Assembly: GCA_947492995.1 (NCBI GenBank)
Contig: CANLOU010000006.1
Span: forward strand, 1-64,000
Direction: 5' to 3'
DNA length: 64,000 bases
Source of the DNA: an uncultured Litoreibacter sp.
Lineage (GTDB): Bacteria > Pseudomonadota > Alphaproteobacteria > Rhodobacterales > Rhodobacteraceae
Shown one piece after another: positions 42,362-50,970 of the stretch; the stretch's first letter is position 1; each line of letters begins with the position of its first letter. The translations under genes were made by a program, and so were the position numbers. A model generated the notes under the pieces. The model saw only the letters and a program-made list of their open reading frames with translations, made no database searches and had not been told where the DNA came from.

Positions 42362-43114
42362 ATGACTGCGATGGAAAGACTTAACGGAAAACGCGCGTTG
42401 GTAACGGCTGCCGGTCAAGGCATCGGCCGCGCAAGTGCGTTGGCGATGGCCGCCGAGGGTGCAAAGGTATTTGCCACGGACATCAACGAAGACGCGCTGG
42501 CAGGTCTTGACCACCCGAATGTGGAAACGTTCGTGCTGAACGTGCGCGACGAGGGGTCGATCAAGGACGGCGCCGTGCGCGCCAGGCCGGACGTGTTGTT
42601 CAACTGCGCAGGCTTCGTGCATCACGGCTCTGTTCTGGAGGCCAGCGACGACGACTGGGATATGGCGTTTGATCTAAATGTGCGGTCCATGTTCCGCATG
42701 ATCCGCGCTGTTCTGCCCGGCATGCTGGACGGCGGCAAAGGGTCGATCGTGAACATGTCCTCGGCGTGTTCCAGCGTGATTGGCGCCCCCAACCGGTTCA
42801 TCTACGGGACGACCAAAGCTGCCGTGATTGGGATGACCAAATCCATCGCGGTGGATTACATCACCAAGGGCATCCGCTGTAACTGCATCTGCCCGGGAAC
42901 TGTGGAAAGCCCTAGCTGGCACGACCGCGTGAAGGCTCTGGGCGAGCAAGTTGGCAGCTATGACGAGGCGCTGAAGCAGTTTGTGTCTCGCCAGCCTATG
43001 GGGCGTGTTGCAACCGCCGAAGAAATCGCTGCCCTGGTTGTTTACCTTGCAAGCGATGAGAGCGGCTTTACGACAGGGCAGCCGCACATCATTGATGGTG
43101 GTTGGTCTGGCTAA
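42362..43114 (+). CDS. SDR oxidoreductase, probable 2-keto-3-deoxy-aldonate dehydrogenase
   Basis: 250 residues from ATG 42362, preceded by GGGAGA; the open frame from 42284 lacks such a site. Classical SDR motifs: KRALVTAAGQGIGRASALAMAAEGA (cofactor), FNCAGFVH (NAG-like), SSACSS, and YGTTKAAVIGMTKSIAVDY (Tyr-x-x-x-Lys). The sequence, and the FAH-fold hydrolase two genes on, resemble the L-fuconate pathway in which an SDR oxidises 2-keto-3-deoxy-L-fuconate at C4. It starts the five-gene plus-strand operon. Confidence 0.87.
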   Translation: MTAMERLNGKRALVTAAGQGIGRASALAMAAEGAKVFATDINEDALAGLDHPNVETFVLNVRDEGSIKDGAVRARPDVLFNCAGFVHHGSVLEASDDDWDMAFDLNVRSMFRMIRAVLPGMLDGGKGSIVNMSSACSSVIGAPNRFIYGTTKAAVIGMTKSIAVDYITKGIRCNCICPGTVESPSWHDRVKALGEQVGSYDEALKQFVSRQPMGRVATAEEIAALVVYLASDESGFTTGQPHIIDGGWSG

Positions 43115-43125
43115 GCGCGGGATTT

Positions 43126-43147
43126 GAGTATTTTTGCCAATACGAAG
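43126..43147 (+). repeat. Short repeat family A, copy 2
   Basis: GAGTATTTTTGCCAATACGA followed by AG, 12 bases after the SDR stop and 50 before the next start. It differs from the consensus at one position. It lies inside the apparent operon SDR-dehydratase, so it is not simply an operon end. Confidence 0.75.
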
Positions 43148-43197
43148 CCTGCAATGCGTAATCGAAAACGGGCGCATTAACCTTAACGAAAGATGAC

Positions 43198-44985
43198 ATG
43201 GCTGATAAATCGAAGCTGAGATCGCAGAAGTGGTTCAACAACCCTGACAATCAGGAAATGACGGCGCTGTATCTGGAGCGTTATCTGAATTACGGGCTAA
43301 CGCGTGAGGAATTGCAGTCCGGCAAGCCGATCATCGGGATCGCGCAGACCGGATCGGATCTGAGCCCATGCAACCGCCACCACATAGAGCTTACCAAGCG
43401 GGTCCGCGATGGGGTGATTGCGGCTGGCGGGACGGTGATCGAAGTTCCGGTCCATCCCATTCAGGAAACCGGCAAGCGCCCGACTGCGATGTTGGACCGC
43501 AACCTGGCTTATCTGTCCTTGGTTGAAACTCTGTTCGGCTATCCGCTGGACGGCGTGGTGCTGAACATTGGCTGTGACAAGACCACCCCTGCCCTGTTGA
43601 TGGCGGCGGCGACCGTCAACATTCCCGCCATCGCCTTGTCAGTGGGCCCAATGCTAAACGGCTGGTTCAATGGTGAACGCACGGGCTCCGGCACCATCGT
43701 CTGGAAGGCGCGCGAGATGCAGGCGGCGGGCGAGATTGACGATGACGGGTTCATGGAACTGGTGGCCTCGTCCACACCGTCAGTGGGCTATTGCAACACA
43801 ATGGGGACTGCCACGACAATGAACTCGCTGGCGGAGGCTTTGGGCATGCAATTGCCGGGCTCTGCTGCGATCCCGGCGCCCTATCGCGAGCGGGGGCAGA
43901 TCAGCTACCACACCGGCCAGCGCATTGTTGAGATGGTGCATGAAGACCTGCGGCCCTCGGACATTATGACCCGCGAAGCCTTTGAAAACACGGTTGTTAT
44001 CAACTCGGCCATTGGGGGATCAACCAACGCGCCGATCCATCTCAATGGCGTGGCCAAGCATCTTGGTATTGAGCTGACCAATGACGACTGGCAGGCCATC
44101 GGGCACAAGGTGCCGCTGCTGGTGAATATGCAGCCTGCGGGCAAATATCTGGGCGAGGATTACCATCGCGCAGGCGGCGTTCCTGCCGTGATTGGCGAGC
44201 TTATCAAGGCCGGTTTGTTGCCGCATCCGGACGCTATGACGGCCAACGGGAAAACCATGCGCGAGAATTGTGCTCACGTGCTGACGGGCAACCCTGATGT
44301 GATCCGGTCAACCGATGCGCCGATGCTCAAGGACGCGGGATTCATCAACCTCAAGGGCAATCTGTTTGATAGCGCGATCATGAAAACCTCGGTCATTTCC
44401 AAGGAGTTCCGAGACCGCTACCTGTCCAATCCCGACGATCCAGATGCGTTTGAAGGGCGGGCCATCGTCTTTGACGGGCCGGAGGATTTCCACCACCGCA
44501 TTGACGACGAAACCCTTGGCATTGATGAGCATTGTATCCTCATCATGCGCGGGGCCGGACCAAAGGGTTACCCCGGAGGCGCAGAGGTCGTGAACATGCG
44601 GCCACCGGCTTACCTGTTGAAAAAGGACATTCATGCCCTGCCTTGCGTGGGGGATGGTCGGCAGTCAGGGACCTCTGGGTCCCCGTCTATTCTGAACGCC
44701 TCGCCAGAGGCCGCGGATGGGGGCGGGCTGGCCTTGGTGCAAACCGGCGACACGGTGCGCATCGACTTGAAGAAATGCACCGCTGACATACTGGTCGACG
44801 ACGCAACCCTGAAGACCCGCGCCGAGGCGCTGGTCGACGGCTCTATCGAGGTGCCAGACAGCCAAACCCCATGGCAGGAAATCTTCCGCGCCATGGTCCG
44901 CCCCTTCAGCGAGGGCATGACCCTTGAGGGGTCCACCAAATATCAAGACATCGCCCGCCGCTACATGCCGCGCGACAACCACTAG
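43198..44985 (+). CDS. IlvD/Edd family sugar-acid dehydratase (arabinonate/fuconate type)
   Basis: 595 residues. Three cysteines expected to bind the Fe-S cluster are at C58 (LSPCNRHH), C126 (IGCDKTT) and C199 ([13 protein letters not shown]); K128 is the probable carbamylated Mg ligand. These positions match the pentonate dehydratase subgroup of the family, not dihydroxyacid dehydratase of valine synthesis. It dehydrates an aldonate (arabinonate, xylonate, fuconate or similar) to the 2-keto-3-deoxy acid. Downstream by 12 bases is the FAH-family hydrolase of the same pathway. Confidence 0.92.
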   Translation: MADKSKLRSQKWFNNPDNQEMTALYLERYLNYGLTREELQSGKPIIGIAQTGSDLSPCNRHHIELTKRVRDGVIAAGGTVIEVPVHPIQETGKRPTAMLDRNLAYLSLVETLFGYPLDGVVLNIGCDKTTPALLMAAATVNIPAIALSVGPMLNGWFNGERTGSGTIVWKAREMQAAGEIDDDGFMELVASSTPSVGYCNTMGTATTMNSLAEALGMQLPGSAAIPAPYRERGQISYHTGQRIVEMVHEDLRPSDIMTREAFENTVVINSAIGGSTNAPIHLNGVAKHLGIELTNDDWQAIGHKVPLLVNMQPAGKYLGEDYHRAGGVPAVIGELIKAGLLPHPDAMTANGKTMRENCAHVLTGNPDVIRSTDAPMLKDAGFINLKGNLFDSAIMKTSVISKEFRDRYLSNPDDPDAFEGRAIVFDGPEDFHHRIDDETLGIDEHCILIMRGAGPKGYPGGAEVVNMRPPAYLLKKDIHALPCVGDGRQSGTSGSPSILNASPEAADGGGLALVQTGDTVRIDLKKCTADILVDDATLKTRAEALVDGSIEVPDSQTPWQEIFRAMVRPFSEGMTLEGSTKYQDIARRYMPRDNH

Positions 44986-44997
44986 GAGAATTACACA

Positions 44998-45846
44998 ATG
45001 AAACTGGTACGTTACGGCGCGGTTGGCGCAGAAAAACCCGGGATGATTGACGCGGATGGGACGCTGCGCGACCTGAGCGGCAAGGTGGACGACATCGCTG
45101 GTGCGACATTGTCGGACGCTGGGCTGGCTGCGTTGAAGGCGCTTGATCCCGCCTCGCTGCCTGCGGTCGATGGCAACCCTCGCATGGGGGCCTGCGTCGG
45201 CAGCATTGGCAAATTCCTGTGCATCGGGCTGAACTATTCCGACCACGCGGCGGAGACAGGCGCAGACATTCCTGAGCATCCGATCCTGTTTTTCAAGGCG
45301 AACTCCGCTGTTGTTGGTGCAAATGACGACGTGGTCATGCCGCGCGGGTCGACCCACACGGATTGGGAGGTCGAGCTTGGCGTCGTGATCGGGACCGAGT
45401 GCAAATATGCCAGCCTGGACAATGCGTTAGACCATGTTGCGGGCTATTGCATCGTCAACGACGTGTCGGAACGGCACTTTCAAACGAAGCTGACCGGCCA
45501 ATGGACCAAAGGCAAATCCTGCGACACATTCGGGCCGACCGGCCCGTGGCTCGTGACCAAGGACGAGGTTGGTGACGTGCAAAATCTCGCCATGTCCTGC
45601 GACGTGAATGGCAAGCGGATGCAGACCGGCAACACGAACACGATGATCTTCACCGTGACCGAAATTATCGAGCATTTATCGTCACTTATGACTCTGCACC
45701 CCGGTGATGTCATCACAACGGGGACACCTCCGGGTGTCGGGATGGGGATCAAGCCAAACCCTGTTTACCTGAAGAAAGGTGACGTGATGGAACTGGAAAT
45801 TGAAGGCCTCGGCAAGCAGCGCCAGACCGTTGGAGAGGACGCATGA
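44998..45846 (+). CDS. Fumarylacetoacetate hydrolase family, 2,4-diketo-3-deoxy-aldonate hydrolase-like
   Basis: 282 residues. FAH motifs: KFLCIGLNYSDHAAETGADIPEHPILFFKANSAVVG, the metal-binding Glu-x-Glu in DWEVELGVVIG near residue 123, VNDVSERHFQ, GKSCDTFGPTGPWLV, and TTGTPPGVGMG. It closely resembles 2,4-diketo-3-deoxy-L-fuconate hydrolase, which yields pyruvate and lactate. With the SDR and dehydratase upstream, it forms a non-phosphorylative route. Its stop overlaps the next start (ATGA). Confidence 0.9.
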   Translation: MKLVRYGAVGAEKPGMIDADGTLRDLSGKVDDIAGATLSDAGLAALKALDPASLPAVDGNPRMGACVGSIGKFLCIGLNYSDHAAETGADIPEHPILFFKANSAVVGANDDVVMPRGSTHTDWEVELGVVIGTECKYASLDNALDHVAGYCIVNDVSERHFQTKLTGQWTKGKSCDTFGPTGPWLVTKDEVGDVQNLAMSCDVNGKRMQTGNTNTMIFTVTEIIEHLSSLMTLHPGDVITTGTPPGVGMGIKPNPVYLKKGDVMELEIEGLGKQRQTVGEDA

Positions 45847-46799
45847 GCAAGCCTGACCTGCTGATGATTGGCGGTGCCACCGACGTCATGATCGACCGCA
45901 TGGAAGCCGAATTTGCGCTCCATAAAATGAGCGAAATCAAAGACTTCTCTGCATGGGCGTCTGAGCATGGGGACAAGGTTGAGGCTTTGGCAACCAACGG
46001 TCATGACGGTGTTCCGGCACATGTGATGGAGGCATGTCCGAACCTGAAAGTCGCCTCTGCCTACGGGGTTGGATATGACGCGATCGACACTGACGCATGC
46101 GTTGCGCGGGGGATCAAAGTGTCCCACACGCCGAATGTCTTGAACGCCGAAGTGGCCAACACGACATTGCTGCTGATGCTGGCGTGTTACAGAAATTTCC
46201 TTTCAGATGAACGGCATGCGCGATCCGGCGCGTGGGAAAGCAGCGGCAACGCTCCGCTGTCGAACTCGCCTGATAACCGCACCATTGGCATCCTGGGCAT
46301 GGGCCGCATCGGTCAGGAAATTGCTGAGCGTTTGCAAGTGTTTAACCCCACAATCCTGTATCACACGCGGTCCAAGAAAGACCTGCCCTTCGAGTATTGC
46401 GAGACGTTGGTCGGCATGGCGGAGCGGTCCGACGTACTGGTTTGCATCACTCCGGGCGGGCCATCGACCAATAAAATTGTGAATAAACAAGTACTTGAAG
46501 CGCTGGGGCCTGAGGGTATGGTGATTAACGTGTCGCGCGGCTCGGTGATTGACGAGGATGCGCTGATTGACGCGTTGCAATCTGGCAAGCTGGGCAAGGC
46601 CGGTCTGGACGTGTTCGAGAAGGAACCGCATATCCCTAACGCCTTGAAAAAGATGGAAAATGTCGTGCTGTTGCCGCATGTGGGATCGGCCACCCATGAG
46701 ACGCGGGCCGCGATGGGCAAGCTGACCGTGGACAATCTTTTGCAATGGAAACAAGACGGTACGGTGCTGACGCCGGTACCGGAATGTGCGCATCTTTGA
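45843..46799 (+). CDS. D-isomer-specific 2-hydroxyacid dehydrogenase (glyoxylate/hydroxypyruvate reductase-like)
   Basis: 318 residues. The NAD motif is [17 protein letters not shown] near residue 145; the catalytic Arg is in [19 protein letters not shown], the Glu in [13 protein letters not shown] and the His in [14 protein letters not shown]. It reduces glyoxylate, hydroxypyruvate or a related 2-keto acid. In this operon it probably recycles the 2-keto or hydroxyacid fragment released by the FAH hydrolase. The start overlaps the hydrolase stop; its stop overlaps the next gene. Confidence 0.92.
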   Translation: MSKPDLLMIGGATDVMIDRMEAEFALHKMSEIKDFSAWASEHGDKVEALATNGHDGVPAHVMEACPNLKVASAYGVGYDAIDTDACVARGIKVSHTPNVLNAEVANTTLLLMLACYRNFLSDERHARSGAWESSGNAPLSNSPDNRTIGILGMGRIGQEIAERLQVFNPTILYHTRSKKDLPFEYCETLVGMAERSDVLVCITPGGPSTNKIVNKQVLEALGPEGMVINVSRGSVIDEDALIDALQSGKLGKAGLDVFEKEPHIPNALKKMENVVLLPHVGSATHETRAAMGKLTVDNLLQWKQDGTVLTPVPECAHL

Positions 46800-47893
46800 G
46801 GATCAAATCGGTCATAGGTCGGCTGTTCAACGTGCCGTTGGACGAGGTGCTGGTTGACGCCAAACACGGAGATCATACGCATTTTCAATTGGTTACGGCG
46901 ACGGTGACGTTGGAAGATGGGTCGGAAGGTACGGGCTACACCTATACCGGCGGCAAGGGCGGGACGGCGATTTTGGCGATGATCCGCGACGATCTGGCGC
47001 CGTTCCTGACCGGCCAACATGCTGAACATGTTGAACAATTATACGATGCGATGCAGTGGCATGTGCATTACGTGGCGCGGGGCGGTGTGGCGTCGTTCGC
47101 GATCTCGGCGGTGGATATTGCGCTGTGGGATTTGCGCGGAAAAACCCTGCAAAAACCGTTGGTTAGCATGGCTGGCGGGGTGTCGGACCGGTGCAACGCC
47201 TATTGCGGGGGGATTGATCTGGGGTTCCCCTTGCCAAAGCTGCTGGACTCGGTGCGCGGCTATTTAGCCAATGGATTCAACGCGGTAAAGATCAAGATCG
47301 GGCAGCCGGAACTGGCGATGGACATAGAACGGATCGCCGCCGTTCGGGAATTAATCGGGCCAAATCATAGGTTTATGGTGGATGCGAACTATTCCATGAG
47401 CGTGGATCAGGCGATTGAGGCGGCGAAAGCCTTCGCGCCTTATGACATTTTCTGGTTCGAGGAGCCGATAATTCCTGATGATTATCAAGGCTTTGCGCGG
47501 ATTGCGGAGGCCACAGGCATGCCGCTGGCCATGGGAGAAAACCTGCACACCGTGCATGAGTTCGAATACGCGCGGGATCAGGCTCGTTTAAGCTTTATTC
47601 AGCCCGACGCGTCCAATTGCGGCGGCATCACGGGCTGGCTGCAAGCCGCGCAAGTGTTTGAAAACACTGATATTCCCATCTGTTCGCACGGGATGCAGGA
47701 GCTGCATGTGTCCCTTGTGTCGGCCCAGACAAACCCCGGCTGGTTGGAGGTGCATTCCTTCCCGATTGACCGCTACACGACCCGTCCGCTGGTGGTCGAG
47801 GATCACATGGCGGTGGCGCCCCAAACGCCCGGGACCGGGGTCGACTTTCTTTGGGAAAAATTAACGCCTTACGAGCACCGCACGGTGTCGTAA
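46784..47893 (+). CDS. Mandelate racemase/muconate lactonizing family sugar-acid dehydratase
   Basis: 369 residues from ATG 46784 ([10 protein letters not shown]); TTG 46796, directly on the previous stop, is the alternative. Enolase superfamily catalytic set, mandelate racemase subgroup: K169-I-K171 in AVKIKIGQP, metal ligands D200 (FMVDANYS), E226 (FWFEEP) and E252 (MGENLHT), and H302 (CSHGMQEL) as the second base. Members dehydrate or epimerise acid sugars such as galactarate, talarate, fuconate or lyxonate; the exact one is not readable. It is the last gene of the operon and the third unrelated dehydratase family in this locus. Confidence 0.9.
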   Translation: MCASLRIKSVIGRLFNVPLDEVLVDAKHGDHTHFQLVTATVTLEDGSEGTGYTYTGGKGGTAILAMIRDDLAPFLTGQHAEHVEQLYDAMQWHVHYVARGGVASFAISAVDIALWDLRGKTLQKPLVSMAGGVSDRCNAYCGGIDLGFPLPKLLDSVRGYLANGFNAVKIKIGQPELAMDIERIAAVRELIGPNHRFMVDANYSMSVDQAIEAAKAFAPYDIFWFEEPIIPDDYQGFARIAEATGMPLAMGENLHTVHEFEYARDQARLSFIQPDASNCGGITGWLQAAQVFENTDIPICSHGMQELHVSLVSAQTNPGWLEVHSFPIDRYTTRPLVVEDHMAVAPQTPGTGVDFLWEKLTPYEHRTVS

Positions 47894-47898
47894 CGATT

Positions 47899-47951
47899 TT
47901 TGTACAAATTGGGGACATCCTGCGAGGCCTCAAACCCATTTTGTACAAAAT
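47899..47951. promoter_or_regulatory. Two palindromic operators, TTTGTACAAA and ATTTTGTACAAAAT
   Basis: Site one is TTTGTACAAA at 47899-47908; site two is the perfect 14-base palindrome ATTTTGTACAAAAT at 47938-47951. Their centres are 41 bases apart, about four helical turns, so a regulator could bind both on one face of DNA. They are in the 78-base gap before the Phd/YefM-like gene, and site two ends 21 bases before its ATG. The adjacent protein itself, or a GntR-type repressor, could be the binder. Confidence 0.72.
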
Positions 47952-47971
47952 TTCAGAGGCAGATTTTATTA

Positions 47972-48406
47972 ATGTTTTCTAAAGTTACGCGGATGCCCAC
48001 ATCCGAGGCGCGCGACCGTTTGGCCGCGATCATCACCTTCATCCAGGACCCCCGCCGGACCGTCATTTTGACCCGCCACGGCAAAGACGTCGGCGCGATT
48101 GTGTCGAAAGAGGAACTGGCCCGCATCTGGAAGTCGCAGGACACTGACGAGATCGCCATCGGCTTCCGCCCGGCGATGTTCACGCTTGGCAAGGGCGGCG
48201 GCTGGAACACCGCGTCCGAGGCCGGAGAGGCCATCCGCCAGCTACAGGTCGACCGGCTGGTCGAGCGGGAGGTCTTGCGGAAAGCCGGGCTGGAGCCGGT
48301 GCCGGGCGGCGAGCTGATAGCGGAGGATATGGCGGTGGTTGAGGTCGCGGATGCGCCGGTGAGTGAGCCGGAGGGGACGCGGCGGAGGTGGTGGCGGTTT
48401 TGGTGA
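47972..48406 (+). CDS. Phd/YefM antitoxin-like protein, orphan and extended
   Basis: 144 residues from ATG 47972 (MFSKVTRMPTSEARDRLAAI); the frame is open from 47900 but that part overlaps the operator. The N-terminal 50 residues follow the Phd/YefM fold (TSEARDRLAAIITFIQDPRRTVILTRHGKDVGAIVSKEELARI), which binds DNA as a dimer. The C-terminal part is not the usual short toxin-binding helix: it extends through an acidic region to a basic, aromatic tail (RRRWWRFW) reminiscent of a membrane or nucleic-acid contact. No toxin gene of the RelE, Doc or PIN type follows. It may be an autoregulated DNA-binding protein with another role. Confidence 0.72.
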   Translation: MFSKVTRMPTSEARDRLAAIITFIQDPRRTVILTRHGKDVGAIVSKEELARIWKSQDTDEIAIGFRPAMFTLGKGGGWNTASEAGEAIRQLQVDRLVEREVLRKAGLEPVPGGELIAEDMAVVEVADAPVSEPEGTRRRWWRFW

Positions 48407-48430
48407 GAGGGCTGCGGCCTCCATCAACAA

Positions 48431-48459
48431 TTGATTAAGCAGTCTGTGCGACTTATATT
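48431..48459 (+). promoter_or_regulatory. Strong sigma-70-type promoter before small membrane protein
   Basis: TTGATT (48431-48436), a 17-base spacer, TATATT (48454-48459). Start of transcription would be near 48466, 15 bases before the ATG at 48481; GGAGAG at 48471-48476 is the ribosome site. Good spacing and box quality argue that the small gene is real. Confidence 0.72.
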
Positions 48460-48480
48460 GCGTGACAGACGGAGAGCATG

Positions 48481-48645
48481 ATGACCCAAGCCGAACAGCA
48501 ACTTGCAGATGACAAAATGCGCGCTGAGATCGCCAAGATGATTGCCGAAACCGGCAAAATCAGACGCGAGACCGATTGGTATGTCGCGATTGTCGCCTCC
48601 ACCATGACGCTGGCCATTGTGGCGGTGGTGAAGCTGTTTTTGTGA
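48481..48645 (+). CDS. Small membrane protein, 54 residues
   Basis: 54 residues, MTQAEQQLADDKMRAEIAK... from ATG 48481; ATG 48478 is too close to the GGAG ribosome site. The first 34 residues form a charged amphipathic helix (MRAEIAKMIAETGKIRRETDW), followed by one transmembrane helix YVAIVASTMTLAIVAVVKLFL to the C-terminus. I know of no named family, though short coil-plus-helix proteins of this form are common in Rhodobacteraceae. It has its own promoter and ribosome site and ends 55 bases before the AT-rich ATPase gene. It could be a membrane partner of either neighbour, or independent. Confidence 0.68.
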   Translation: MTQAEQQLADDKMRAEIAKMIAETGKIRRETDWYVAIVASTMTLAIVAVVKLFL

Positions 48646-48659
48646 TTTCCGAATACGCA

Positions 48660-48671
48660 TTAACACGTTAA
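48660..48671. promoter_or_regulatory. Small inverted repeat before the ATPase gene
   Basis: TTAAC-AC-GTTAA at 48660-48671, 29 bases before the ATPase start, with a TAAAAT at 48669-48674 that could serve as a -10 box (weak TTTCCG at 48646-48651 as -35, 17-base spacer). It is a tentative promoter-operator for the ATPase gene. Confidence 0.35.
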
Positions 48672-48700
48672 AATATTTGAGTTTTTAACCTCAGAAAGTA

Positions 48701-49996
48701 ATGATTTTGAAAAAAGAACATAATGTTGACGACGTATATGGCGTCAATCGTGACCTCCCGTTGAATTATGTCACGAGACAAAAGGTCGATGGCGAATTCT
48801 TAGTTCACCTTGCGCAAAAGCATAACATTGTAGTTTTTGGCAGCTCAAAACAAGGAAAGACATCATTACGGAAGGCTTGCCTCCAAGAAAACGACTATAT
48901 TGTTGTTTCTTCATCTAACAAGTGGTCAATTTCACAACTCCATTCATCTATTCTCAAAGAAGTTGGGTTTAAGGTCGACGTAAGTTCAACAAAAACCCTT
49001 TCGGGGCAAGCAAAAATAAACGTTTCTGGAGACTTTAAGGCGGGCATTCCTTTAATTGGTCAAACTAGCGTAAAGGGGAGTGCCGAGGTTGACGGTTCAG
49101 TTGAGACTGAGATTACCACCGCAAGTCTAGAGCTAGACCCAGAAGATCCAAACGATATTATCCGCGCGCTTTCTAAAGTAAAATTCGAAAAGTATGTTGT
49201 AATTGAAGACTATCATTACTTGCCAGAAGAAACTCAACGAGACTTCGCCTTCGCCCTGAAGACTTTCCACGAGAATTCTAAGTTTTGCTTTGTGATTATC
49301 GGGGTTTGGCGGGAAAAGAACAGACTAATTGGGTTTAATGGTGACTTAACAGAACGGGTTATTTCTGTTGATGCTGATGCTTGGAGCCCATTAGAGCTTA
49401 GAGAGGTGATTGCAAGCGGTGAGGCGCTTATGAACATCAGCTTCAATAATCAGTTCAAAGATGAGCTAATCGCAAACTCCTATTCAAGTGTCCATCTTGT
49501 TCAAGAAGCTTGTAGGCGCGTATGTCGAAATTTAGGTATTTTGAGCACTCAAAAAGAGCATCTTCAAGTTAGCCACGATCTGAATGCCGCATCTGTTATT
49601 AAATCAATTGTTGATGATCAAGGAGGCCGATATATGGGCTTCCTCCAAAATATTTCTGAAGGTTTCCAGGAAACTATTAAAGAAATGCCGAAATGGGTGA
49701 TTTTTGCGATACTTAAATCCACCCTTGAAGAGCTCAATTCCGGACTGCGATTGGTCACAATATCAAAACTGATAAAGACGAAACATCCAGATGGAGAGTC
49801 TTTAAACCCGGGAAATGTAACGCAAATTTTGAAAACTTTCGCTTCACTCCAAGCCAAGAAAAATGTCAGGCCAATAGTCGCCGACTATGACACCCAAAAT
49901 CGAGCGTTATACATTGTGGACCGCGGCTTTGAAATTTGGTTGGGCAATCAAGATCGAGAAGCTTTACTTAATGAACTTGGCCTTCCCGCCGACTAG
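48701..49996 (+). CDS. Solitary P-loop ATPase of unknown function, AT-rich, probably acquired
   Basis: 431 residues. Walker A is VVFGSSKQGKTSLRKACL near residue 46-63; Walker B is KYVVIEDYHYLPEE near 165; FCFVIIGVWREKNRLIGFNGDLTERVISVDADAWSPLELREVI resembles the sensor and lid part of Orc1/STAND-type AAA ATPases. Between them lies an unusual low-complexity beta insert (SGQAKINVSGDFKAGIP..GSAEVDGSVETEI, about 95-145). The C-terminal 130 residues (from IKEMPKWVIFAILKST) look like a winged-helix domain. There is no transmembrane or nuclease domain. Base composition is strikingly AT-rich, and codons such as AAA, TTA and AGA are used far more than in neighbours. The stop overlaps that of panE. Such solitary ATPases are common in mobile and defence loci; the function is unknown. 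Confidence 0.85.
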   Translation: MILKKEHNVDDVYGVNRDLPLNYVTRQKVDGEFLVHLAQKHNIVVFGSSKQGKTSLRKACLQENDYIVVSSSNKWSISQLHSSILKEVGFKVDVSSTKTLSGQAKINVSGDFKAGIPLIGQTSVKGSAEVDGSVETEITTASLELDPEDPNDIIRALSKVKFEKYVVIEDYHYLPEETQRDFAFALKTFHENSKFCFVIIGVWREKNRLIGFNGDLTERVISVDADAWSPLELREVIASGEALMNISFNNQFKDELIANSYSSVHLVQEACRRVCRNLGILSTQKEHLQVSHDLNAASVIKSIVDDQGGRYMGFLQNISEGFQETIKEMPKWVIFAILKSTLEELNSGLRLVTISKLIKTKHPDGESLNPGNVTQILKTFASLQAKKNVRPIVADYDTQNRALYIVDRGFEIWLGNQDREALLNELGLPAD

Positions 49997-50970
49997 CCTG
50001 CCACCCCAGCCGTCACCGCCCTTAACCTAATCAGCGCCAGCACCGCGTCGATCATCGGCGTGGGTTTCCCAACCAACGCCCCCAACTCAGACACCGCGCC
50101 CACCAGCGCCTCGATCTCCATCGGGCGACCCGCATCCAAATCCTGCCACATGCTCGTGCGGTGCGCGCCGACGGCGGCGCCGCCGTCTATGCGGCGGTCC
50201 ACGGTGATGGGGAATTTGACGCCCAAAGCCTCGGCAATGTCTTGCGCCTCGACCATCATGGCGCGCGCGAGCGCGCGGGTGCCGGGGTCGGTGCAAAGCT
50301 GCTCCAGCGTCGCGTGGGTCAGCGCGGAGATGGGGTTGAAGCTGAGATTGCCCCAAAGCTTCACCCAGATCTCGTCGCGGATTTTGGGGCGGACGGGGGC
50401 CTTCAGGCCCGCGGCCGTAAGCACTTTCGAAAGTGCTTGCGCGCGCTCCGATTTTTCGCCAGACGGCTCGCCCAGCGAGAACCGGTTGCCCTCGATATGG
50501 CGCACCACGCCGGGCTGGATGACCTCAGCTGCAGGGTAGATGACGCAGCCCAGCACCCGGTCCGGCCCGAACGTGTCCCATTGCGCGTTGCCCGGATCGA
50601 CGGAGGCCAGACGCGTGCCCTCATAAGGGCCGCCCAGCTTGTGGAAGTACCACCACGGCACCCCGTTCACGCCGGAGACCACGGTGGTGTCCGGCCCAAT
50701 CAGCGGCGCGATTTTGTCGACCACGGGCGGCACGGAATGCGCCTTGAGCGTAATGAAGACGTAGTCCTGCGGCCCAAGGAAGGTCGCGGTGTCGGAGGCG
50801 ATGACGTCGACATTGACGTAGCCGTTTTCGTCCATGAGGGTCAGGCCGTTATCCTGCATGGCCTCCAGATGCGGGCCGCGCGCGATCATCGAGACCTCCG
50901 CGTCGGTCTGGGCCAGCTTGGCCCCGAGATAGCCGCCGATGGCGCCTGCGCCGAAGATGCAGATTTTCAT
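49993..50970 (-). CDS. panE: 2-dehydropantoate 2-reductase family protein
   Basis: 325 residues. Family motifs: MKICIFGAGAIGGYLGAKLAQTDAEVSMIARGPHLEAMQDNGL at the N-terminus (NADP-binding GAGAIGG), VFITLKAHS, and the catalytic Lys in RDEIWVKLWGNLSFNPISALT near residue 200. It reduces ketopantoate to pantoate for CoA synthesis; paralogues act on other keto acids. Its start overlaps the stop of the CoA ligase by four bases, an uncommon partner for biosynthetic panE, so a catabolic paralogue is possible. The stop codon overlaps that of the convergent ATPase. Confidence 0.88.
   Translation of the reverse strand: MKICIFGAGAIGGYLGAKLAQTDAEVSMIARGPHLEAMQDNGLTLMDENGYVNVDVIASDTATFLGPQDYVFITLKAHSVPPVVDKIAPLIGPDTTVVSGVNGVPWWYFHKLGGPYEGTRLASVDPGNAQWDTFGPDRVLGCVIYPAAEVIQPGVVRHIEGNRFSLGEPSGEKSERAQALSKVLTAAGLKAPVRPKIRDEIWVKLWGNLSFNPISALTHATLEQLCTDPGTRALARAMMVEAQDIAEALGVKFPITVDRRIDGGAAVGAHRTSMWQDLDAGRPMEIEALVGAVSELGALVGKPTPMIDAVLALIRLRAVTAGVAG

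Noticed and set aside
47900-47971. N-terminal extension of the Phd-like protein from the upstream in-frame start
   Set aside because: It would place coding sequence over both palindromic operators and adds 24 residues without family similarity; ATG 47972 fits better.
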